Shown here piece after piece: positions 1 to 5,508 of a DNA stretch of 5,508 nt (positions are counted from its first letter, which is position 1; each line of letters begins with the position of its first letter). The stretch comes from Myxococcales bacterium. GTDB lineage: Bacteria > Myxococcota_A > UBA9160 > SMWR01. The notes under the pieces are model-generated. The model was given only the letters and a program-made list of their open reading frames with translations. It did no database searches and was not told the DNA's origin. Location: assembly GCA_022571825.1 (NCBI GenBank), contig JACZXC010000230.1:1-5508 (forward strand). The letters run 5' to 3'. A program made the position numbers and the translations under genes.

Positions 1-426
1 TACTACGGGAGCTACTACGTCGCAGGTGCGATCCTGCACTTCCCCCAGTGGGGCTTCCATTTCTCCTTCCCCTTTCACTTCTACACTACGAGTCACCACC
101 TGCACCACCACACGAGCCATCACGCGAGCCACAACGACGGCCACCGCAGGCACCGAGAGAGCGGCCACAGCGTTCGCCACGTCAGCCGGCACCTGGGTCT
201 CGCCGGGGACCACTCGACGGGTCGGCAGCCCAGGGGACACTCGGAGGCACGAAGCCACAGCAAGGCTCACGAGTCGCGGAGCGGCCGGCAGCACACCGCT
301 CACGCGAGTCGTGGGCACGCGGGCAGCAAGCACGCGAGTCGTGGGCACGCGGGCAGCAAGCACGCGAGCCACGCATACGCGGGAAAGAGCCACCACCGCG
401 GAGGCAAGCACCGCGGGCGCCATTAG
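1..426 (+). CDS. Histidine-rich protein, C-terminal part (5' end outside window)
   Basis: Frame 1 is open from the first base to a TAG at 424-426, giving 141 residues without a start in the window, so the gene is 5'-partial. Residues 1-30 alternate aromatic and small residues (YYGSYYVAGAILHFPQWGF, then an F/H alternation), which looks like a beta strand or the end of a folded domain. From residue 31 to the end the chain is low-complexity, made of His, Ser, Arg, Gly and Ala. There are 31 His in total (22%), including HHLHHH at 32-37. Residues 101-120 are an exact double repeat of HASRGHAGSK, followed by a decayed third copy (HASHAYAGKS). I do not recognise the family. His-rich tails of this sort often bind Ni, Zn, Cu or Co, but that is inference. 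The tail is strongly basic (Arg/Lys/His), so nucleic acid or polyanion binding is an alternative. The gene is convergent with the downstream permease, 45 bp away. The coherent His codons (CAC/CAT) and the C-terminal end at the intergenic gap favour a real gene over a chance open frame. Confidence 0.6.
   Translation, partial: YYGSYYVAGAILHFPQWGFHFSFPFHFYTTSHHLHHHTSHHASHNDGHRRHRESGHSVRHVSRHLGLAGDHSTGRQPRGHSEARSHSKAHESRSGRQHTAHASRGHAGSKHASRGHAGSKHASHAYAGKSHHRGGKHRGRH
301..360 (+). repeat. Perfect 30-bp tandem direct repeat (2 copies plus a degenerate third)
   Basis: Bases 301-330 and 331-360 are identical; both begin cacgcgagtcgtgggcacgc. A third copy begins at 361 (cacgcgag) and then diverges. 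The unit is 10 codons, so copy-number change keeps the reading frame of the His-rich protein and adds or removes three His per unit. The exact identity, including third codon positions, implies recent duplication by slippage or unequal recombination. Confidence 0.9.
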
Positions 427-471
427 CCCGGATCCCCCAGAAGAACCAGCCACCGTGCCGATTCCGGAGAT

Positions 472-2994
472 TCAGTCGATCGCGGCCGGTGCGATGGCGG
501 GGGATTCGATGGCGCCGTCCTCGATGGCGATGCGCATCTCCTCCCACCGGAGCTCGCTGAGCCTCGCGGTCAACGCGATGAGGGCCGGTGTGAGGAGAGC
601 GTCGGCAGCGAAGGCGACGATGATGCCAAAGGCGCTCAGATAGCCGAAGTGGATGGTGTTCGTCAGGTTTCCCATCAGTCCCATCGTGGCAAAGCCGGTG
701 CCCAGCACTAGGGAGGTGAAGAAGAGGGCCGACCCGGTCGTGACCATCGTCGCCCGAACCGCCTCGCGGGTATTTCCCGTGGCCTCGAACTCGCGCCGAA
801 AGCGGTGCAGGAAGTGGATCGTGTCATCCACGGCGAGGCCGATGATCATGCTCCCGATCATGATCGTCGAGGCATCGAGAGAAATGCCGAGCACGCCCAT
901 CACACCCAGGGTCACGAAGACGGGAGCCAGGTTGGGAACCATGCTGATCAGACTCAGCCGCAGGTTCCGGATCAGCAGGATCATCAGGGGCGTAATCACG
1001 AGCAGCGCGATCAGATAGGAGCGCGCCATGCTCTCGGTCAACGCCGTGAATGCGCGCACCTGGATCACGGCGAGCCCCGTGAGCGTAAACCGAAGCTCGT
1101 CGCCCAGGGTCCGCGCCAGGTGCGTCTCGAGATCCGTGAGAAACGACCGGTAGAGCACCGCGTCGGCCATGGGAAGGCGCAGGCTGAGCCGCGCCGTGCT
1201 GAACCGGCTGTCGGTGATGGACTCGAGGTCGTCGGAGCCGCTGTTCTCGAACAGCAGCAGCTCCTGGGCCACGAGGGGGCGCGTGTCGGGAATCGCGTAG
1301 TACGCCGGGTGATTGGCGTTGAGGGCCTGATGGGTCTCCTTGACGATGTCGACCAGCGAGATCGCCTGGCCCACATAGATGGGGTCGCGGGCGATCGACC
1401 GGGCCATCGCCGCGGCCGCTTCGATACGCTGGAGCACCGCGGGCTCGTGCAGTCCGTTCTCGCGGCCGGTGTCGATCGTCACCTCGGTGGTGGTGGAGCC
1501 GCGCATCTCGCGGTCGATGAGCTCGACCGCGATCCGAATCGGGTCGTCTTCCGGGAACCACGAGATCGGATCGTGGGCGAAGCGCAGGTTCGCGATGCCG
1601 AGGGCCGACACGATCAGGATCGCGAGACCCCCACCGAGAACGGACAACGGGCGGTGCGTGGCGAGGTCTCCCGTCCACACCAGGAGCCGTTCGATCCACG
1701 TCGCCCGGTCGCGCCCATCCACTCGGTTGCGAATCGGAAGCATGCCGATCAGCGCCGGGAGCAGCGTCATGCTGAAAAGGTATGCGTAGAGAACTCCAAA
1801 GGGAGCGGTGATGCCCAGGTGTTGAATCGGCACCAGCCCGGCGGAAACGAAGGAGAGCATCCCGGCGGCGGTCGTGAGGCTCGTCATCGTGATGGCGAGG
1901 CCCGAGTGGGCGAAGGCGTAGGCAATCGCGTTCTCGCGAGTGTCTCCGACGTCGAGGCGCCGGTAGACCAGGATCAGAACGTGCACGGAGTTGCAGATGC
2001 CGACGCACATCGTGAACACCGGGAGCATTCCGAGCACGACCGAGAACGGAATGCCGAGCCATACCATGGTTCCGAGATTCCCGACCAGCGACGCGGCCAC
2101 GACGATCAGGGGAAGGGCAACACCGGAGACGCGGCGAAAGAGTCCGTAGAGCAACAGGGCAATCACGAGGGTGGCCACGACCATGATGCCGAGGGCCTCT
2201 CCCCCCATCTGTCGAGTCATCTGGGCGACGAGCACGGGCCCCCCCGCGACGTGGATCACGAACTCGGGTCCGGCGTATCGATCGACGATGCGCTCGACCG
2301 CGAAGACGAGCTGCTGCTTTTCGTCCTCGGAGAGCAGCTCCAGCGAGTCGACCCCCGCGCCGTCCTCGGGCTCGTCGAAGCCCTCGAGAATCCCCGGGAC
2401 CGTCGCAACCGCCTGCTTGCGCCCCCGGACATCCGAGGACTGGAGGGCGGAATACACGACGGGCTCGAGGGTCACCGTGGTGATCCGGCCGCTCCGCGAA
2501 ATCAGTTGATCGACGTAGAGGGGGTTCGCGAAGACGCGTCGCCGAAGCTCCGCGGGATCGCCGCTCTCGGCCCTCCACGTCTCGAGCAGCTCACCCACCA
2601 CGAGGGTATCGCCATCGCCCCGGGTCTGGCGCGCGTTCACGAGACTCGTGACTTCCGCGAGGTGGGGAACCTGGGTCTCGAGATCCCGATGGAAGGAGCG
2701 GAGCTTCTCGAGGAACGCGGGTTCGAATACGTTCGGGGGCTCGACGGCGATCAGGATCCGATCGTCCTGGCCGAACTGGCGCTGGAATTCTTCGTAGACG
2801 AGGGCCGCCGAGTCATCGTCGCGCAGAAAACTGGTAACGGAGTTCTCTACCCGCATTTGCGGAAGAAACGAGCCCAGGGTCGCCACGATTCCGAGGCTGA
2901 GCCCGAGCACCAAGAGTCGATTTCGGTAGACCCAGCGCCCCCAGGCCTCGAGGGCGTCGTCGATGCGATGTCGGGCTGCTGCCGCGCGGCTCAC
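472..2994 (-). CDS. RND-superfamily exporter permease (MMPL/COG1033 type)
   Basis: This complete 840-residue inner-membrane protein has the duplicated RND architecture. TM1 is near 27-45, followed by a periplasmic porter domain (about 46-265), TM2-6 (about 266-419), TM7 (about 450-470), a second porter domain (about 471-655) and TM8-12 (about 657-808). TM10 carries GLAVDDTIHFLHRFRR (719-734), a hallmark of MMPL/HpnN-like exporters, with D723 and D724 as the probable proton-relay acids. The matching TM4 segment reads GICNSVHVL (332-340), with Asn335 at the position of D724. At 840 residues it is in the normal size range for single-chain MMPL-like exporters. The start is a GTG at 2992-2994. An in-frame stop at 3034-3036 lies upstream, no ATG occurs in between, and the next Met (residue 47) would lose TM1. 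No good Shine-Dalgarno sequence is visible. Family members export lipids, hopanoids or other hydrophobic molecules using proton motive force; the substrate here cannot be told. No adaptor or outer-membrane factor gene is visible, which suits MMPL-like rather than AcrB-like RND proteins. It lies 89 bp downstream of the broken Usp locus on the same strand. Confidence 0.92.
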   Translation of the reverse strand: MSRAAAARHRIDDALEAWGRWVYRNRLLVLGLSLGIVATLGSFLPQMRVENSVTSFLRDDDSAALVYEEFQRQFGQDDRILIAVEPPNVFEPAFLEKLRSFHRDLETQVPHLAEVTSLVNARQTRGDGDTLVVGELLETWRAESGDPAELRRRVFANPLYVDQLISRSGRITTVTLEPVVYSALQSSDVRGRKQAVATVPGILEGFDEPEDGAGVDSLELLSEDEKQQLVFAVERIVDRYAGPEFVIHVAGGPVLVAQMTRQMGGEALGIMVVATLVIALLLYGLFRRVSGVALPLIVVAASLVGNLGTMVWLGIPFSVVLGMLPVFTMCVGICNSVHVLILVYRRLDVGDTRENAIAYAFAHSGLAITMTSLTTAAGMLSFVSAGLVPIQHLGITAPFGVLYAYLFSMTLLPALIGMLPIRNRVDGRDRATWIERLLVWTGDLATHRPLSVLGGGLAILIVSALGIANLRFAHDPISWFPEDDPIRIAVELIDREMRGSTTTEVTIDTGRENGLHEPAVLQRIEAAAAMARSIARDPIYVGQAISLVDIVKETHQALNANHPAYYAIPDTRPLVAQELLLFENSGSDDLESITDSRFSTARLSLRLPMADAVLYRSFLTDLETHLARTLGDELRFTLTGLAVIQVRAFTALTESMARSYLIALLVITPLMILLIRNLRLSLISMVPNLAPVFVTLGVMGVLGISLDASTIMIGSMIIGLAVDDTIHFLHRFRREFEATGNTREAVRATMVTTGSALFFTSLVLGTGFATMGLMGNLTNTIHFGYLSAFGIIVAFAADALLTPALIALTARLSELRWEEMRIAIEDGAIESPAIAPAAID

Positions 2995-3083
2995 CCGGAC
3001 CGTATCGGCGAGCCGCGGCCTCGGATGAGGGCCTCAGGGAGACCCGGGTTCACCTCGAGGCGCGCGCGAGTCGCTGGCCATGT

Positions 3084-3445
3084 TCAGCTCGCCTGGACGG
3101 CGAGCACGGGGCAGGGAGACCGCCGCAGCACCTGTTCCGTGTTGGTTCCGCTCAGCGCGTCGAGGATGCTGCCGTCCGAACTCGTCATCGCGATCAGGTC
3201 GACGTCGTGCTCGCCGGCCGCGGCGAGGATCTGCTCCACGACGTCACCGCTCCGTTGCTCCTCCCGATACGAGCAGGCCGGTGCCTGGGAGCGTTCGATC
3301 GCCGGCGCATGTCGGCGGCGTCACCGACGTGGAGCAGGATGTTCTCGACGGGCTCGCCGCCCGTGAGCGCCGGCGTTCGGCTCGCGATCACGACGGCCGC
3401 CGTCGGGTCCGGGAGGCGATCCACGGGCACGAGGACCCGGCGCAG
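3084..3445 (-). pseudogene. Universal stress protein (UspA family), frameshifted
   Basis: Two minus-strand frames together make one short UspA domain. The N-terminal part (3445 to about 3308) reads LRRVLVPVDRLPDPTAA and then ENILLHVGDAADM, matching the Usp first strand with its conserved Asp and the LLHV strand. It then runs into a foreign frame. The C-terminal part (3305 to the TGA at 3084-3086) continues PAIERSQAP, GDVVEQILAAAGEHDVDLIAM, DGSILDALSGTNTEQVLRR and SPCPVLAVQAS, the typical Usp end. The frames differ by one indel (two extra bases or one missing base) near 3303-3310, and a stop lies just upstream in the second frame. Joined length is about 119 residues, slightly short for the family (about 140). 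There is no ATG. CTG at 3443-3445 sits where the Met should be, GTG at 3428-3430 falls inside the first strand, and an in-frame stop lies at 3467-3469. Usp proteins are cytoplasmic, ATP-binding or not, and linked to stress survival. The ATP-loop glycines are not clearly kept here. Reading remains coherent on both sides, so the lesion is recent or a sequencing error. The locus is on the same strand as, and upstream of, the permease. Confidence 0.8.
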
Positions 3446-3466
3446 GGTGACCTGACTTTCGCGGGT

Positions 3467-3771
3467 TCAAGCCGCGCTTTCGCTGGATCCGATAAAGTAG
3501 TGATCGGTCAAGTCGCCCGAAGATGTTGGGGAATAGCCCCTTGATGGGGCGATTTCGACGGGCCCGGATCGTGCGGCTCTGGATTCGCCGGGGTCTGCTC
3601 GAGGAAGACGGTCCGCCACGGGAGGACCCGCGGCGCTGTTCGCCGGCGCCCCCCCGGCGTTTCTGATCCTGATCAGCGACACGGAGTCCGCGTTCGGAGA
3701 GGAGACCGACACGAACCTGCTCCTGCGCATCCTGTCGATCGTGCTTGCGACCCACGGCGAAGATAAAACGC
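3467..3771. other. Divergent intergenic region without a supported gene
   Basis: This stretch lies between the minus-strand Usp locus and the plus-strand lipoprotein. Open frames exist on both strands, but none has a convincing start, ribosome binding site and recognisable protein together. The plus frame ending at 3831-3833 is open from 3537 but has no ATG. A 40-codon plus ORF at 3544-3666 has an Arg-rich, Pro-rich product I cannot assign. The region holds a potential RNA fold at 3510-3555, a run of seven C at 3649-3655, and the direct repeat ctgatc/ctgatc with the palindrome ctgatcag at 3663-3676. It may hold 5' leaders and promoters for the two divergent genes, or gene debris. Confidence 0.5.
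3510..3555. promoter_or_regulatory. Candidate structured RNA or DNA element with alternative pairings
   Basis: Bases 3510-3518 (aagtcgccc) pair with 3547-3555 (gggcgattt) over nine positions, with one G-U, and enclose an inner hairpin gggg (3528-3531)/cccc (3537-3540) with loop aatag. A competing hairpin, gcccc (3536-3540) with ggggc (3546-3550), uses the same bases, and tcaag (3508-3512) can pair with cttga (3540-3544). Mutually exclusive stems are a trait of switches and attenuators, but GC-rich DNA also makes such stems by chance. No U-run follows on either strand, so it is not a classical intrinsic terminator. The strand transcribed is unknown. Confidence 0.3.
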
Positions 3772-3801
3772 TTGACGTTGGAACGAAGGAAGAAAGAGAA
3801 T
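3772..3801 (+). promoter_or_regulatory. Candidate sigma70-type promoter for the DUF4136 lipoprotein
   Basis: A ttgacg box (3772-3777, five of six to the consensus) is followed after 18 bp by gagaat (3796-3801), which keeps the important A at position 2 and T at position 6 of the -10 box. It lies in a purine- and A-rich pocket that is unlike the GC-rich surroundings. Transcription would begin near 3808, leaving a leader of about 20-25 nt that contains the ribosome binding site. The -10 box is only four of six, so this is a candidate. Confidence 0.35.
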
Positions 3802-3816
3802 CTAAGGCACCGACTG

Positions 3817-3821
3817 GGAGG
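3817..3821 (+). promoter_or_regulatory. Shine-Dalgarno sequence (ggagg) of the lipoprotein gene
   Basis: GGAGG, extended to ggaggaag (3817-3824), lies 8 nt before the ATG at 3830. It is the only strong ribosome binding site in the window and fixes the start of the lipoprotein. Confidence 0.85.
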
Positions 3822-3829
3822 AAGAATAG

Positions 3830-4414
3830 ATGAGAATCGGTTCGATCATCCTGGTGCTCGCCCTGGTTTGTGGTCTCGGCGGCCTCGCTTGCTCGAGCCT
3901 GAGGGTCGCATCCAACTTCGACCCCAACGTGGACTTCACGAAGATCCGCTCCTACGCCTGGCTCGACCAGCGCTCGGGCGTCGAGGGCGATTGGAACGAC
4001 GTGAGCAGCTTGCTCGATCGACGGATTCGGCGCGCCATCGATGCGGAGCTCCTGGGCAAGGGGCTCGCCATCTCGGATAGGGAGAGCGCCGATGTCCTCG
4101 TCAGCTACCACCTTGGCGTCGAAAAGAAGCTGGACGTCAGAACCATCCACACGGGGTACGGGTACGGGGCCGGGTGGCACGGTTTTGACGGCCGCTATGG
4201 CGCGTACAGTCCGGGTCGCACCGAGACGTACGTCAGCGAGTACGAGGAGGGGACCCTCCTCGTCGATCTCATCGAACCTTCGAAGAAGGAGCTCATCTGG
4301 CGGGGTTCGGGCCAGGCGCGCGTCAATCGGTCGAGCTCGCCCGAGGATCGCAAGAAGCGGATTCGCGAGGTGGTGAAAAAGGTGCTCGCGGCGTACCCGC
4401 CCGGCGCCAAGTGA
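3830..4414 (+). CDS. DUF4136 domain-containing lipoprotein
   Basis: This complete 194-residue protein has a short hydrophobic signal (residues 1-20) ending in GGLAC, so Cys21 is the probable lipidated residue. The -3 residue of the lipobox is Gly rather than Leu, which is a poorer fit but acceptable. The mature part follows the DUF4136 pattern: FDPNVDFTKIRSYAWL (30-45), a helix LLDRRIRRAIDAELLGKG (61-78), ADVLVSYHLGVEKK (87-100), a Gly/Tyr-rich loop (109-126), then EGTLLVDLIEPSKKELIWRG (140-159) and a basic C-terminal helix (174-188). The length is typical of the family. Members are small envelope lipoproteins found in many Gram-negative bacteria, and no biochemical role is established. The motif of a 'Y-W-D' strand followed by 'L-W-R-G' is characteristic. 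With Ser at +2 it would be expected to reach the outer membrane under the E. coli rule (inference). A strong GGAGG and a candidate promoter precede it, so it is probably transcribed from its own start. The TGA is at 4412-4414, and no clear terminator follows. Confidence 0.9.
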   Translation: MRIGSIILVLALVCGLGGLACSSLRVASNFDPNVDFTKIRSYAWLDQRSGVEGDWNDVSSLLDRRIRRAIDAELLGKGLAISDRESADVLVSYHLGVEKKLDVRTIHTGYGYGAGWHGFDGRYGAYSPGRTETYVSEYEEGTLLVDLIEPSKKELIWRGSGQARVNRSSSPEDRKKRIREVVKKVLAAYPPGAK

Positions 4415-4486
4415 GACGCGCTCTGGGTTGACGAGCCGTCCGCGCGGCTTCGGGTCGTCGCCGGGAAGCACGCTACGATTTCCGGC

Positions 4487-4564
4487 ATGAGTACAGTCCC
4501 GCCGCGGATTGTCGGCGTGCTTTCGCGGGGTGATCCCCGCGGCCAGGCCCCGGGTGGGCGATGA
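4487..4564 (+). CDS. Possible 25-residue leader peptide ahead of the M24 peptidase
   Basis: ATG at 4487-4489 opens 25 codons (starting MSTVPPRIVGVLSRG) and stops at TGA 4562-4564, which overlaps the peptidase ATG (4561-4563) as ATGA. There is no Shine-Dalgarno sequence. A -10-like tacgat (4474-4479) ends 7 nt before the ATG, so a leaderless transcript is conceivable; no matching -35 box is visible. The peptidase itself has only a poorly placed gggtggg ending 2 nt before its ATG, so coupling through this ORF would help explain its translation. The ORF spans the hairpin at 4524-4541. The peptide resembles nothing I know. It could equally be a chance ORF in a GC-rich 5' leader. Confidence 0.25.
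   Translation: MSTVPPRIVGVLSRGDPRGQAPGGR
4524..4541 (+). promoter_or_regulatory. GC hairpin in the 5' leader of the M24 peptidase gene
   Basis: cgcgggg (4524-4530) and ccccgcg (4535-4541) form a perfect 7-bp stem with a tgat loop, ending 19 nt before the peptidase ATG. No T-run follows, so it is not an ordinary terminator. It could block or pace ribosome access. It lies inside the possible leader ORF, so a translating ribosome would melt it. Confidence 0.4.
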
Positions 4565-5508
4565 GCCGACCGGTGCGCTGGCTCGCACGCGTCTTGCTCC
4601 TGATCGCTGCCGGTGTCGTCCTGTCTCCGGCGCCCGCCACGTCACAGATGCACTCTCTCGCCGGCCCCGTGCCGGCCCGGGTTCTCGAGACCCGCCGAGC
4701 CGCGCTCCTGAACAAACTGGACGGCGCACCCGCCATCATCGCAGGGGCCCGGATCAGGGACCTGGAGAGTGAGTATCTGCAGGATTCGGATTTCCGGCAG
4801 GACAACCAGTTCTTTTACCTGACCGGGTTGGAGGTGCCGCGCGCGTGGCTTCTGCTCAACGTGACGGGGCCCGGAGCGACGACTCTCTATCTCCCGCCCC
4901 GTAATCGGTCGGCGGAGGCTTGGACCGGAGTGAGGCTGGGACCGGGCCCGGAAGCCATCACGATCACCGGCATCGACGACGTGCGGTCGGGTGAGGACCT
5001 CGACCGCGATCTTCGGCGCTTTGCCGACCATCGCGGGACCGACGGGGGGAGCGGGAAGTCGGTCGTATATCTGTCCACAGGTGCGGAGGATCAGGAAGCG
5101 CGGCTGTCCCGGGTGGCACCGTCGCTCACCGGCTCACTCGAGCCCGCCGCCCCGCTTCTTGCCGAGCTGCGTCTGGTCAAGGACTCCGACGAAATCGCGC
5201 GGCTCCGCCGCGCCGCAGCGATCACCTCGGAAGCCCACCGGGAGGCCATGAGGCTCGCCACACCTGGCATCACAGAGTACGAGCTGGAGGCGGCCATCGA
5301 GTACGTCTTCCGGGCGGAGGGCGCAGAACGTTTGGGTTTCCCGTCCATCGTCGGCTCGGGGCCGAACTCGACCGTGCTCCACTACGACAAGAGCCGTCGG
5401 CGTACCACCGATGGCGACTTGGTTGTCGTGGACATCGGAGCAGAGTGGGGCTACTACACGGCCGACGTCACACGCACGTTCCCTGTGAACGGGCGTTTCA
5501 CCGACCGG
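4561..5508 (+). CDS. Secreted M24 metallopeptidase, Xaa-Pro aminopeptidase type (3' end outside window)
   Basis: The frame is open from ATG 4561 to the window edge (316 codons). An in-frame stop at 4531-4533 and the absence of any start between make this the first possible start. Residues 1-28 form a signal peptide (RWLARVLLLIAAGVVLSPAPATS), predicting export. Residues about 36-170 are the aminopeptidase P N-terminal domain (AMP_N), with the characteristic FRQDNQFFYLTGLEVP (78-93). The creatinase/M24 catalytic domain begins near 205 with ELRLVKDSDEIARLRRA. It shows FPSIVGSGPNSTVLHY (260-275, catalytic His274) and DIGAEWGYYTADVTRTFP (291-308), where D291 and D302 are the first two metal ligands. 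The later His and two Glu ligands lie beyond the window. Family members bind two Mn or Co ions and cleave the N-terminal residue before proline, here presumably in the periplasm or outside the cell. Some AMP_N/M24 proteins are prolidases instead, which cannot be excluded without the C-terminal end. It is 146 bp downstream of the lipoprotein and may share its transcript. Confidence 0.92.
   Translation, partial: MSRPVRWLARVLLLIAAGVVLSPAPATSQMHSLAGPVPARVLETRRAALLNKLDGAPAIIAGARIRDLESEYLQDSDFRQDNQFFYLTGLEVPRAWLLLNVTGPGATTLYLPPRNRSAEAWTGVRLGPGPEAITITGIDDVRSGEDLDRDLRRFADHRGTDGGSGKSVVYLSTGAEDQEARLSRVAPSLTGSLEPAAPLLAELRLVKDSDEIARLRRAAAITSEAHREAMRLATPGITEYELEAAIEYVFRAEGAERLGFPSIVGSGPNSTVLHYDKSRRRTTDGDLVVVDIGAEWGYYTADVTRTFPVNGRFTDR

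Noticed and set aside
427..471. Bidirectional terminator between the convergent His-rich and permease genes
   Set aside because: The 45-bp gap would be the natural place for one, but I found no stem-loop with a T-run on either strand.
26..643. Overlapping plus-strand frames at 26-643 and 48-560 and minus frame 182-547
   Set aside because: They overlap the frame-1 His-rich product or the end of the permease, and give Thr/Arg- or Pro/Arg-rich low-complexity products. The repeat makes all frames look repetitive. Frame 1 is preferred for its aromatic structured start and its stop right at the intergenic gap, though this choice is not certain.
824..2578. Minus-strand Arg-rich open frame of 584 codons inside the permease gene
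   Set aside because: It overlaps the permease in another frame of the same strand, has Arg/Gly/Asp-rich shadow composition and shows no domain.
805..3366. Long plus-strand open frame (about 850 codons) across the permease locus
   Set aside because: It is the antisense of the clear RND permease. Its composition (rich in His, Arg, Glu, Asp, Gln) is what hydrophobic membrane codons give when read in reverse, and it also runs through the Usp locus. GC-rich DNA often lacks stops in this phase.
3493..3522. Flagellar sigma28-like promoter (taaagtag then gcccgaag)
   Set aside because: The spacing (14 bp) and the second box deviate from the TAAAGTTT-N11-GCCGATAA consensus, and no motility gene is near.
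3544..3666. Plus-strand 40-codon ORF (starts MGRFRRARIVRLWIRRG), possibly a transposase remnant
   Set aside because: The 'IVRLWIRRGLLEED' stretch faintly recalls helices in some transposases, but it is too short, has no ribosome binding site, and no inverted repeats or target duplications were seen.
3537..3833. Plus-strand open frame ending in TGA that overlaps the lipoprotein ATG
   Set aside because: It has no ATG; the only plausible start is GTG at 3741. The lipoprotein has its own strong Shine-Dalgarno, so coupling is not needed.
4435..4450. Possible terminator hairpin after the lipoprotein (agccg/cggct)
   Set aside because: The stem is only 5 bp, with a 6-nt loop and no following T-run; such stems are expected by chance at this GC content.
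3467..4729. Minus-strand 420-codon frame opposite the lipoprotein and peptidase start
   Set aside because: It lies antisense to a well-supported lipoprotein with signal peptide and ribosome binding site, and the product is a shadow without domains.

Overview
This is a GC-rich bacterial window with five recognisable protein-coding loci and no mobile element, CRISPR array, tRNA or rRNA. The gene set is an RND/MMPL-type exporter, a universal stress protein, a DUF4136 lipoprotein and a secreted M24 peptidase. It fits a Gram-negative bacterium with an outer membrane, perhaps a deltaproteobacterial-type lineage such as Myxococcota or Binatota. The taxonomic guess rests on style and gene content only and is weak.

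Layout from left to right. Positions 1-426 (+) hold the 3' end of a gene whose start lies outside the window. It encodes a very histidine-rich tail (31 His in 141 residues) and includes a perfect 30-bp tandem duplication. A 45-bp gap separates it from a convergent gene at 472-2994 (-), a complete 840-residue RND-superfamily permease with 12 predicted membrane segments. Upstream of the permease on the same strand, at 3084-3445 (-), is a UspA-type universal stress protein. It is split by one frameshift near 3303-3310 and has no conventional start codon, so it is called here as a pseudogene (or a sequence error). A divergent intergenic region (about 3467-3829) follows. It holds no convincing gene, but it has a strong potential RNA fold at 3510-3555 and a plausible promoter near 3772-3801.

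On the + strand, 3830-4414 is a complete DUF4136-family lipoprotein with a textbook ribosome binding site. After a 146-bp spacer, 4561-5508 is the 5' two thirds of a secreted M24 metallopeptidase of the Xaa-Pro aminopeptidase type, cut by the window edge. A 25-codon ORF (4487-4564) precedes it, overlaps its start by ATGA and contains a 7-bp GC hairpin; it may be a leader peptide.

The genes do not form one obvious pathway. The permease, lipoprotein and peptidase all act at or outside the inner membrane, so the common theme is the cell envelope. No complete multi-gene novel system is visible. The most noteworthy items are the His-rich repetitive tail, the broken Usp gene, the possible leader ORF with hairpin ahead of the peptidase, and the structured intergenic element.
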